From assembly GCA_029260015.1 (NCBI GenBank), contig JAJDEB010000009.1, forward strand, positions 1 through 64,000: 64,000 bases of DNA, in the 5' to 3' direction. Under the pieces are notes generated by a model. It saw only the letters and a list, made by a program, of their open reading frames with translations. It was not told the origin of the DNA and made no database searches. Source of the DNA: Phycisphaerae bacterium (GTDB taxonomy: Bacteria; Planctomycetota; Phycisphaerae; UBA1845). Below, in pieces: positions 10,181 through 18,378 of this stretch; the first letter of the stretch is position 1; each line of letters starts with the position of its first letter. The translations under genes were made by a program, and so were the position numbers.

Positions 10181-11899
10181 TTAACGTTGTTGCACTGTCG
10201 CGAATCGCCGAACCCCAGTGATCCCAAGAAAACAAGACGTCAGTACGATCAGGGCTGTCGAGCCTCCGGCACCACATGACGGAAGACCCACGATCTCGAT
10301 CGTGGCAACCGACGACGGGTCATTGTCACTATCGGTATTGTCAGATTCGTTGGTTGGCGTGCCTGAATTGCCCGAGTTATCAGTGCCATCACCAATTTCG
10401 TTATCCTCTGGATCAGTGCCGGAATCGCCTTCGTCACCTGAATCTTCATTGTCGCCATCACCCGCGCCCGTCTGCCCTGAGTCTCCGACACCATTAGATC
10501 CACTATCTAAAATATCAGCCGCATCCGGAGTCACCGCAACATCACATTCGTCACCCTCGCCATCACCATCGCTATCCATCTGATTGAAGTTCGCGGCATT
10601 CGGGCAGTTATCATCCTCATTGAGTACCGCATCACCATCAATATCATCGTCGCACGCGTCACCCAATCCATCCACATCTTGATCGGCTTGTGCGGGGTTT
10701 GACGTGTCGGGACAGTTGTCTTCGGGGAAGAGAATTTCGTCGCCGTCAGCATCAGCAATGCATGTATTGAGGAATGTAGAGACACTGTTGCGGTTTTTGG
10801 CGATGCTGACCAAGTCGGGCAGGTCATCGCCATTTAGATCGCCCACGGCAATACCCGTTGGTGACCATATTCCATCGAAGACTCTCTCGCGTTGGAAAGT
10901 GGAGTTACCGAAACTGAGAAATATCGACGCGGAATTGTAAGATCCAAGGACAAAGTCGGAATTGTTATCACCATCGAAGTCCGCGATCGCCATGGGGCCA
11001 GATCGCGAGTAACTCGGTGTCGCTTCAACAGCCTCTTCAAACGTTCCATCACCCTTTCCAGAGAGAATCCGAATGGTTGATCCGTAGGCGGATGCCAACG
11101 CAATGTCGACGATTGCATCGTTGTTGAAGTCATCGACAACCATGCCTTGCGGCCTACCACCGCCAGCCTCGAACACGCGATCCTGCAGGTACGTTCCATC
11201 GCCATTTCCCAGCAGAACCGAGACTCTCGCCGGGCTTCCGTATGTCGACATCACGACCAAATCCAGGACGTCATCACTGTCCACGTCAACGGCCACTGTG
11301 ATGTGCGGATTGCGACTTGTGCCCACGCGCATTTCTGATTGAAAAGTACCGTCACCATTTCCGAGAAGCACCGATACATCCCAATCGTTCGAGTTTGCTA
11401 CAATCAGGTCGAGAACTTCGTCCCCGTCCAGATCTGCGGTTGTGATGAATCCAGGGCGATCACCAACCGCCAGAATCTGCTCAGGTCCGAATCCACCATT
11501 GCCCGTTCCAAGCAATAGCGTGACGTCATCGCTGTTCCAGTTGGCAGCAACAACGTCGAGTGTTCCATTTGCGTCGAAATCGCCAACCGTAACCGAGTTG
11601 GGACCATCGCCTGCATTAAAGTAGCGGGGAGCCTGAAATGCTCCCTCTCCATTTCCGAACAAGACGGCAAGATTATCGCCGTCATAGTTCGAGGTAACGA
11701 TATCGGCGAAACTGTCCTTATTGATATCACCAATGGCAACAGAGCTGGGCCTTAACCCTGTCGAAAACGTCTGCGCCTCACCGAACATGTTTTCCGGTAG
11801 GCAGTTCTGCGCCTTGCTGATCGGTGAGAATACGGAAGTGATGACACCGGCAATTAATCCAAGACCTATCCCTAAATGTTTCAGTTTAGCCGACTTCAC
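10181..11899 (-). CDS. Secreted FG-GAP/VCBS repeat protein with thrombospondin type 3 repeats and C-terminal sorting-like tail
   Basis: The GTG at 11899 is preceded by an excellent ribosome binding site (GGAGGATCAACT), so I use it rather than the longer ORF; the product is 572 residues. A signal peptide (LGIGLGLIAGVITSVFSPISKAQ) is followed by about six to seven FG-GAP/VCBS repeats of the form GDFDANGTLDVVAANWNSDD, which form a Ca-binding beta-propeller. Residues about 385 to 455 are Ca-binding thrombospondin type 3 repeats (DADGDEILFPEDNCPDTSNP). A Gly/Asp/Ser-rich low-complexity linker follows. The end has a Cys-Gly motif, a hydrophobic helix and an Arg pair (SCGAGG, TALIVLTSCFLGITGV, RRF), the three-part layout of a protein-sorting tail such as MYXO-CTERM or PEP-CTERM, but without PEP. 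Likely a surface or extracellular adhesion-type protein; no enzyme motif is seen. Confidence 0.85.
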   Translation of the reverse strand: MKSAKLKHLGIGLGLIAGVITSVFSPISKAQNCLPENMFGEAQTFSTGLRPSSVAIGDINKDSFADIVTSNYDGDNLAVLFGNGEGAFQAPRYFNAGDGPNSVTVGDFDANGTLDVVAANWNSDDVTLLLGTGNGGFGPEQILAVGDRPGFITTADLDGDEVLDLIVANSNDWDVSVLLGNGDGTFQSEMRVGTSRNPHITVAVDVDSDDVLDLVVMSTYGSPARVSVLLGNGDGTYLQDRVFEAGGGRPQGMVVDDFNNDAIVDIALASAYGSTIRILSGKGDGTFEEAVEATPSYSRSGPMAIADFDGDNNSDFVLGSYNSASIFLSFGNSTFQRERVFDGIWSPTGIAVGDLNGDDLPDLVSIAKNRNSVSTFLNTCIADADGDEILFPEDNCPDTSNPAQADQDVDGLGDACDDDIDGDAVLNEDDNCPNAANFNQMDSDGDGEGDECDVAVTPDAADILDSGSNGVGDSGQTGAGDGDNEDSGDEGDSGTDPEDNEIGDGTDNSGNSGTPTNESDNTDSDNDPSSVATIEIVGLPSCGAGGSTALIVLTSCFLGITGVRRFATVQQR

Positions 11900-12026
11900 A
11901 GTTGATCCTCCAAGAAAAAACGCCAACGGACAATGCACCCAACTAAGCTTGAAGTGAGTAGGTCCCTCTGTCTGAAAGCCTTTCTCTCACGTTGATCCAC
12001 AGAGCCGCAATCGCAGGAGAGAAACC

Positions 12027-13718
12027 TTACGGCTCGATCATGACGGATGCAGCCTCGCCCCAGACAGATCCGCCCGTGGGATTAATAGCCACCACCGCCT
12101 TTGTGAATGCGACTTCCCGAGCGACTTGCTCATCGACGACACATTGGAGGCCCGCGACAAAACCTGCATACGGATCGCCTCCCTGAAACGCTGCCGAGCA
12201 TATCCACGGCGGTTGATTGATGCCGAATTCATTGACAGTTGAACCTATCTCCGATTGCTCACCAATCATCCAAACAGCATTGCTGTCATTGAAAGTAACT
12301 CCCATCCAAACTGTTCCCGGAATTGTGACAGGGGATGGCAACGACACTGTTATGGTTCGGACGAAGCCGTCATTGGGTATGCCGGTGACAAGTGTGTCTG
12401 TTCCCGGAATTGGTGATCCACCATCGCCGGGACAACCAGAATGTAGTTGAATTGCAGCATCAAAAGCCGTCCCACCCAGGCCCGCCACATCCAATTGATA
12501 AAGTATTAAGTCACGAGCATTCCCAGACAGATTCATGTCATCGGCGACTTCTACCCCTGCGCCGGGCTGAAAAAATAGCACGCTGGCGGCAGTGTTCGAA
12601 TACTCCGCCGGGCACGCCCCCCCATCGCAGACTGTTCCATTCCCTTCGAAGAAACCTCCGCCGTTAATGCAATCGGTTTCGGTCGTCGCGGAACAACTCA
12701 ACGTTCCGGGGTCGCAACATGCCCCAATACCTGACCCCGTAAACAGCACCATGAATTCAGTAAAATCGGCCAGGTCGACACTTTCAGAATCGTCAAGATC
12801 AAAACAACCGCATCCTTGTGCGCCAGCAGCCGGACCAAGGTGGCATGTCTGAAATTCGGAGTAGTCGTCGAGGTCAACATCCCCATCCTGATCACAGTCG
12901 GCAGGGCCAAATGAATTGTCGTCTTCAATCATGAAACTGATCGAACAAGTGTTGTTGCCATTGTTCGACTCGTCTACGAACAAGTCGCCCTTATCCAATT
13001 CCATTTCAAGTGTATATGAGCCCGGTGATAGAATACCGATCGGGCGATCCAAGAAACCGGCACCTTCTCCCGCCCCGAGTGGCGCATACGGTTGCGGGAA
13101 TCCTGCCAACACACCACCGTTCAGCCTTAACTCTATGGGGATGCCACCTGGCCCGGGCATTGCGCCGCCTTGATTGATCCACGCAGCATCAATAAAAATT
13201 TGATTCCCCGCAGGGATCACCGGCACTGATACGGTTGTGCCAGAAACGTTTGAAACGACAAGCGGACCACTCCATCCGGTTGGCGTGAAACAAGTCAAAT
13301 CCGGTAAATCAGGCCCTGCGACGGTAACGAACGCGCTTTCTTGATTGCCCACCGGAAAGTTGCCGACGTCGGAAATATTTACCTCAACTTCGTACGCGAT
13401 AAATGTGCCGGGCGGCACGACGGGGACGCTAACGTTGCGGCTAAAACTTATGGTGCCTCCTGTTCCCCCAAAATTCCAAAGTCCCGATTCGCTGTATTCC
13501 TCAACGAAGTTTACGAAAATCTCCATGAAGGTCATCTGACCCTGCCCAGGGCCGAAGTTGCGAACTGTAAAATTCACTGCAACGGTTTGACCACTCTGCG
13601 CTTGCGACGGCTGAACACTTACCGAAGTGATCCGCAAGTCACCCGTCTGTGCCACGGCTGTTCCGCATAGCAGAAATTCAAAAAGCGCAGTAACCGCTAC
13701 CACATGTACCTTAAACAT
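12027..13718 (-). CDS. Secreted CARDB-like protein with dockerin-type EF-hand repeats
   Basis: Secreted protein of 563 residues with signal peptide MFKVHVVAVTALFEFLLCGTAVAQ. Residues about 25 to 130 and 135 to 265 look like two CARDB-type immunoglobulin-like adhesion domains (VSVQPSQAQSGQTVAVNFTV, FIDAAWINQGGAMPGPGG). Residues about 270 to 330 carry two EF-hand-like loops, DCDQDGDVDLDDYSEFQTC and DLDDSESVDLADFTEFM, in the arrangement of a type I dockerin. After a Cys-rich linker (GACCDPGTLSCSATTETDC) comes a beta-rich domain (about 380 to 560). The role is probably structural or adhesive on the cell surface. A GAGAGAAA/TTTCTCTC inverted repeat just past the stop (about 11982 to 12023) may be a weak terminator. 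Confidence 0.82.
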   Translation of the reverse strand: MFKVHVVAVTALFEFLLCGTAVAQTGDLRITSVSVQPSQAQSGQTVAVNFTVRNFGPGQGQMTFMEIFVNFVEEYSESGLWNFGGTGGTISFSRNVSVPVVPPGTFIAYEVEVNISDVGNFPVGNQESAFVTVAGPDLPDLTCFTPTGWSGPLVVSNVSGTTVSVPVIPAGNQIFIDAAWINQGGAMPGPGGIPIELRLNGGVLAGFPQPYAPLGAGEGAGFLDRPIGILSPGSYTLEMELDKGDLFVDESNNGNNTCSISFMIEDDNSFGPADCDQDGDVDLDDYSEFQTCHLGPAAGAQGCGCFDLDDSESVDLADFTEFMVLFTGSGIGACCDPGTLSCSATTETDCINGGGFFEGNGTVCDGGACPAEYSNTAASVLFFQPGAGVEVADDMNLSGNARDLILYQLDVAGLGGTAFDAAIQLHSGCPGDGGSPIPGTDTLVTGIPNDGFVRTITVSLPSPVTIPGTVWMGVTFNDSNAVWMIGEQSEIGSTVNEFGINQPPWICSAAFQGGDPYAGFVAGLQCVVDEQVAREVAFTKAVVAINPTGGSVWGEAASVMIEP

Positions 13719-13770
13719 CTAGATTCTCCATTAGAGGTTTCGCCGACCGATACTAATCAACGTTGCGTGC

Positions 13771-14685
13771 TCACTCTTGTAGTATTCGATCGCGATGATG
13801 CCAGCGTTTCGAGATAACAAACAAACCGCCAATCCCGATGATCGAAAGTGTGCTCGGTTCTGGTATCCCGAGGTGATAAAGGTTGCCATTGGTGCTTGTA
13901 ATCCAGAGCTCTGAACGGTCGGCGTCGATTCCGAGGCCGCTTAACTGACCTACAACGCCCAGGGGACCCAGGTCATAGTCTTTGACAAAGGCTCCAGAAG
14001 GTGTGACCACGCGAATGATCGGCTCTATTCCAATTGCGTAGAGGTTGCCATCCGCCTCGTTGAACTCGATGTCGCCGTAGAAGATGTCGAAAGGTGTACT
14101 GCCCGGCGGGCTCAATGTGAATTCGTTGAGAACGTCTCCTGTGGACGGATCAAACTCCATGACCCCATCACTTCGATAAGACGTAAAGAACAGCGAGTCG
14201 CTGACGCTTGAATGAGCCACGCCAACAATGTTATTCCTTGTCATCGTGCCCAGCAGCGTATCAGGCAAATCGATCGCCGATAGAATGCCGCCCGTCGTCG
14301 GGTCCATGGCGTAAAGATGAGCGTCATTCTCCGGCCCATCGAAATCATCACCAGTGCCAAACAACATCGTGCCCGCAGGAACCACAACGCCATTCACATT
14401 GATCGCTTCGTCGATGATTGTGATGTCACTGTCGTCACTGAGATTGCCCGGTTGCGCAAGGGTGCTCCCTGTGAATACGCCGTCGCGGGAAGCTTCAACA
14501 AAATTCTCACCAAAACTCTCGTGCAACCAGATGGAATCTGCAAAGGGGTCAAAAGCAGCAGCGTGAGGAACTTGCAAGCCGGTGCTAAAAGTATTCAGTA
14601 GCACGATGTCAGATGCTTGCGACGCGCTCATTATCGACGTCACAGTTATTAAGAAACATAACAACATGTATCGGTCGAACCTCAT
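13771..14685 (-). CDS. Secreted PEP-CTERM sorting protein
   Basis: I move the start from 14763 to the ATG at 14685, which has a GAGGA ribosome binding site and a proper signal peptide (MRFDRYMLLCFLITVTSIMSASQAS); the product is 305 residues. The body is beta-rich with repeated strand motifs (NNIVGVAHSSVSDSLFFTSY, DADRSELWITSTNGNLYHLG), suggesting a propeller of NHL or YVTN type. The C-terminus is a PEP-CTERM signal: IPEPSTLSIIGIGGLFVISK followed by RWHHRD. In PEP-CTERM systems an exosortase cleaves and anchors or releases such proteins, usually in exopolysaccharide-producing bacteria. No exosortase gene is in this window. The specific function is unknown. Confidence 0.85.
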   Translation of the reverse strand: MRFDRYMLLCFLITVTSIMSASQASDIVLLNTFSTGLQVPHAAAFDPFADSIWLHESFGENFVEASRDGVFTGSTLAQPGNLSDDSDITIIDEAINVNGVVVPAGTMLFGTGDDFDGPENDAHLYAMDPTTGGILSAIDLPDTLLGTMTRNNIVGVAHSSVSDSLFFTSYRSDGVMEFDPSTGDVLNEFTLSPPGSTPFDIFYGDIEFNEADGNLYAIGIEPIIRVVTPSGAFVKDYDLGPLGVVGQLSGLGIDADRSELWITSTNGNLYHLGIPEPSTLSIIGIGGLFVISKRWHHRDRILQE

Positions 14686-15411
14686 TGGGAAGTCCTCATT
14701 ACTTGTGTATGCTATCTTCATATCACAGAGCCCACGTAATTCGGCGCTCCGACTTTCAAACACAAGGAGCCTCAGCCAAGGTTTAAACTCTGGTTCTCTG
14801 CGACAACATTTCGTTTGCCAACGGATACACGAATTCCGGCAGCAAAGTACTATTGCGTAGCACGATGACCGAACCCCTGGGACTATGGTCCGACCATCTT
14901 AACGCGGTCGGATATTCAATTGCCGCAGATAGACGTCTCTTTGATTAATGGCGCAGTTCACAAACAGGCGGCGCGCGCAAAATTCAAGAGCAAGGGCGAA
15001 CCTCGCACAACTGACGAGGCTTCAATGACTTACGATGGAAAGAAAATTCAGACGCTCGCCGCTGGTGCGCGCGCAATTGCGTGATTGTTCATGAGAGAGC
15101 TGGAAAGGATTGCATCTCGCCGCGCGAGTGTTTTCGTTGCTTCGGTGGTTGCGTACTCCCAATGTAGCCGCAGCGTTCTTCGGGTAAGCTCATTGACCCG
15201 CATGATGAGCAAGCCAAACTCGACTACTTTGTTCTGTACAATGTTGAATCTCGATTTGATTGTGACTACTCTAGAAACAACTGGAAGCACCAACGCTCAT
15301 AATTGAAGTAAACTTGGCAGAGCGTTCGTGTTTTCATTACGCCGGATGCCTCAACTCTGCTGCAAAGTTACGGTCGGTCCAATTATCCAATTTATGAATA
15401 GGTGGTGAATC
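14686..15411. other. Intergenic region, no gene recognised
   Basis: This 726-base spacer lies between the divergent PEP-CTERM gene and the lipoprotein gene at 15412. Small ORFs occur on both strands (for example 15048-15293 minus and 15085-15306 plus) but they overlap each other, lack ribosome binding sites and match no family I recognise. The region probably holds two promoters; I cannot place them with confidence. Confidence 0.5.
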
Positions 15412-16158
15412 ATGAAACGATCATCGGTCTTGCTTGTGTTGTTGCTTGCGGGTGCCAACGGGTGCTCTTACTTGGGTCGAGGAGGAGTTGTTGGTGGTAT
15501 CATCGAGGGAGCACGATATCTTGATAGCAGGGACGAAGAAGAAGAAGAGCGCGAGGCCCAAGCGAGGCATGCAGAGGAACAACGAGCCAGAGATGCCGAA
15601 CTCGAACAGTTCAGGCGCGATAATCAGAAACAGATTGTGCTGGAACAACAAGCAAATCGTCGCGAGGAAAACCGGGACCGATCGATTTCACCTGAACAAT
15701 TCGACCGTGCTGCCGACGCTATTGCTTCAGATATTTCCAAAAACATTGTCCGTGCAAGATACGTCAAGAAACAAATCGCCGAATCCAAATCGTCCATGGT
15801 GCTCACTGAGACTTCCGCGACGGCTGAAGGTGCCCACGCCAATCAGAATAACGCTCGGTTGCTCATGCGCAAGATTCTGAATCGCCTGAAGAATAATGCA
15901 ACGCTTCCAGACTACTTCCAGGTGGTACAAAGCCACGCGGCTGCACAAGCGGTCATCGACGCCGAGAACCATGAGGAATCCATACTCGAAGACGAAGAAG
16001 AACGGGCTTTTTCCTACAAGGGAACCGTCATGGCCACGCTGAGCATCACACTCCAAGAAATCAACTACCGGGGGAAAACCACTTGGGAAGTTCAATACAA
16101 CGTTCATACGCCTGGGACACGCGAGGCGTTGGTGCGAAACGAACACACCATTAAATAG
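15412..16158 (+). CDS. Lipoprotein resembling the LpoB/CsgG-fold family
   Basis: A 248-residue lipoprotein: signal peptide MKRSSVLLVLLLAGANGC with lipobox ANGC, then a Gly-rich stretch, then a highly charged coiled-coil-like segment (about 38 to 90, many Glu/Arg/Gln) long enough to span the periplasm. The C-terminal domain begins ISPEQFDRAADAIASDISKN, like the helix that opens the globular domain of LpoB-type proteins, and continues with alternating strands and helices; a late GKTTWEVQYNVHTPG resembles the core strand that ends many LpoB-like domains. LpoB activates a peptidoglycan synthase from the outer membrane; that role is not shown here. The ribosome binding site AGGTGGTG precedes the ATG. 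The next gene starts 47 bases downstream and encodes a related-looking periplasmic protein. Confidence 0.72.
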   Translation: MKRSSVLLVLLLAGANGCSYLGRGGVVGGIIEGARYLDSRDEEEEEREAQARHAEEQRARDAELEQFRRDNQKQIVLEQQANRREENRDRSISPEQFDRAADAIASDISKNIVRARYVKKQIAESKSSMVLTETSATAEGAHANQNNARLLMRKILNRLKNNATLPDYFQVVQSHAAAQAVIDAENHEESILEDEEERAFSYKGTVMATLSITLQEINYRGKTTWEVQYNVHTPGTREALVRNEHTIK

Positions 16159-16205
16159 GCAGACGCGTTGTGCGAGGAACATCAACATACAAGGACAAGA
16201 AAACA

Positions 16206-18320
16206 ATGCATTTCAAATCACCGGCTATTGCGCTTTGCTGCGTCTTTATATTGACAACAACAAACGCCCATGCCCAGGATTCTGACCTGCCACCCAAACC
16301 AACGCGAACCCCCTTCGAGGCAGAAAAGGAAGCGAAGGAATTGCAGAAAGCAGAGAAGGCCGAGCTCTTCAACAGACTTGAGGCAATGTGGATTGATGCC
16401 AACGAACCGCGCATGGTGCTGCTTTGCGGCGTGCCAAGATCCTTGTCTAGATGCCAAACCAGATCGCGCAACGCACAGGTGATTATAGATGGCAACATCG
16501 GCAGAACTGACGATGGCGACGACAATGATTCCGATCAACACACTGCACGGTCAGCGGGGAACAAAGGGAGTGCTTATGATGCCGGTCCGCTCACCTCCGG
16601 TGTGTTCACGCCTGCCCAGTATGTCGGCGCAGATATTGTTTTCTACGACCCAACGGGATTTGCGCCGCGAATTGAAAGCACCGTCTCCGGAACCCTCAGC
16701 GATGCTGGAAAGCACGGTATCCAATTGACCAGCATTCAGGCGGCGGCGGAAAAAGATTCGAGTCTGATGACGACACTCCAAAACAACGGTGAGGGCGAAG
16801 CCATACTTGCAGCGATTGCTGAGCAGAATGCGGAGTATGGTCTCAGCATCAGGATTAGCCCGATTCCTATGCAAAATCGCGATGATCCGCCGATGATGAA
16901 TGTCATCGTAAAGATCCACCGCATCGGCAAGGGAACAGCCGTTGCAAGCCATTCGTTCGATTTTAAGGCGGGGATGGCCGGAAAATTCGCGCGCAAGTAT
17001 TCGGATGCCATATCACAGTGGTTCGCCGAAAAACTTATTCGCGAGTTCGAACGACGCAATGAGATAACAAGGACTGAGGTCCGACTCTTGGCCACACAAA
17101 TAGATATGTTTCGGAGGCTTGAACAAAACGCGAGAGCAAAAAAAATCCGTGGCGTTAAAAAACTCAATCTGCGATCCAACGATCAGACAGATGGGGTCTA
17201 TTCATTTCTATTCGATATCAAGCACGAAGACAGTTCATTTAATCTGTACTTTAGCCTTGCTGATTATGCTCGCAAGTACGAGAACGCGAACCTGGACTTT
17301 CTGTCGCAAGCAGATGGAAAACTAACTCTCAGGTTTGAACCGATTCCACCAGAACCAGCAGCCGCCACCACACGCTCAGGAATTCTCGCCGACCCCGAAG
17401 ATCGTAAACGCGACGCGATCGTCGAACGTCTTGCGAAAGCATATGTCAAGCAGGGGAAACCCAAGATCGCAGTGGTTGTCAATCAAGAATTGGCGTTCGA
17501 AGAAATTCAGGGACTCGCTGAAACAGAACTGAAAGACAAGCTTCCTGAGCATTGGAATAGTTACTATTACCTACGAACACTAGGAACGGCGCCAAAACAT
17601 TTGCGCCCCGCCACCGGCCACGGAATGGACACGACGCAGGTGACCGCAGCGATGTACGGGATTCTCAAGACCGATTATGCCGATGTTGGCCTCGATTTGC
17701 GAGACGCCAAACATGCCCGCAGTGCAATCACGAAAGCCGCAAAACGCGAGGGTGCGCTGATGGGTGATGCCGAGTATGATGACGTGCTTCGTAACTCGGA
17801 CGTCTCGAAGATTCTGATTGACGGCACCGTACGTGTCGATCGAGCGAGAAACGGACAGGTTCAACAATATGTGTGTGCGTTTCGCGCAATTGACCTGGCC
17901 AATGCGGCCATTCTCGCGTCAATGACAAGTACCGTGCCAATCGAGAGTGCGCGCAACGAGAACGACTTGAACAGTTTTGTGCGATTGGTTGCCGGTGAAC
18001 TCATGGATCAGATATTGCTATCCTGGGACAGACCAGAGAAAATTGACGTGCAGATCCGAGAAGCGACGGATGCAGGTACATTGGAATTGATCCGCAGCGA
18101 ATTCGAGAATATTCCCGGGGTTCGCGGAACAGGTTTTGAAGACCAGAATGATCGCGTTAGTCGATTCTGGGTTGAGCACGACACCGGTATCGACCCACTT
18201 CGCCAGTGGCTCGAACAGAAACAAGGATCGCTCCCGTTTGAAATCGACGAGGGCGAGGCCACGCGAAATACGATTATGCTTAAAGTACGACCGTCCGTGC
18301 TGGCCTCCTCAAAGAAATAG
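16206..18320 (+). CDS. Periplasmic protein with two CsgG/FlgT-like domain pairs, internally duplicated
   Basis: The ATG at 16206 (ribosome binding site AAGGACAAG, signal peptide MHFKSPAIALCCVFILTTTNAHAQ) is preferred to the ORF-track start at 16170; the product is 704 residues. It is not a family I can name with certainty. Two halves share a plan. Each has an alpha/beta domain with a helix that ends in a membrane-distal KFARKYSDAISQWFAEKLI or NSFVRLVAGELMDQILLSW type segment, followed by a small domain with a variant of V-x-x-x-ATD...LE...IPGV (TEVRLLATQIDMFRRLEQ and VQIREATDAGTLELIRSEF). CsgG, FlgT and LpoB-type proteins share such folds and act in outer-membrane assemblies. The region after the signal peptide (about 25 to 120) is charged and probably disordered. 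Confidence 0.68.
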   Translation: MHFKSPAIALCCVFILTTTNAHAQDSDLPPKPTRTPFEAEKEAKELQKAEKAELFNRLEAMWIDANEPRMVLLCGVPRSLSRCQTRSRNAQVIIDGNIGRTDDGDDNDSDQHTARSAGNKGSAYDAGPLTSGVFTPAQYVGADIVFYDPTGFAPRIESTVSGTLSDAGKHGIQLTSIQAAAEKDSSLMTTLQNNGEGEAILAAIAEQNAEYGLSIRISPIPMQNRDDPPMMNVIVKIHRIGKGTAVASHSFDFKAGMAGKFARKYSDAISQWFAEKLIREFERRNEITRTEVRLLATQIDMFRRLEQNARAKKIRGVKKLNLRSNDQTDGVYSFLFDIKHEDSSFNLYFSLADYARKYENANLDFLSQADGKLTLRFEPIPPEPAAATTRSGILADPEDRKRDAIVERLAKAYVKQGKPKIAVVVNQELAFEEIQGLAETELKDKLPEHWNSYYYLRTLGTAPKHLRPATGHGMDTTQVTAAMYGILKTDYADVGLDLRDAKHARSAITKAAKREGALMGDAEYDDVLRNSDVSKILIDGTVRVDRARNGQVQQYVCAFRAIDLANAAILASMTSTVPIESARNENDLNSFVRLVAGELMDQILLSWDRPEKIDVQIREATDAGTLELIRSEFENIPGVRGTGFEDQNDRVSRFWVEHDTGIDPLRQWLEQKQGSLPFEIDEGEATRNTIMLKVRPSVLASSKK

Positions 18321-18378
18321 CAGGATTGTTCATCACGATGGAGAATCCGGCCAACGTCTTGTGGAGTTGACTCTTTAA

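Noticed and set aside
15048-15306. Two opposing ORFs in the 14686-15411 spacer, considered as a small gene or a transposase remnant
   Set aside because: No ribosome binding site, no recognisable motif, and no inverted repeats or target duplications.
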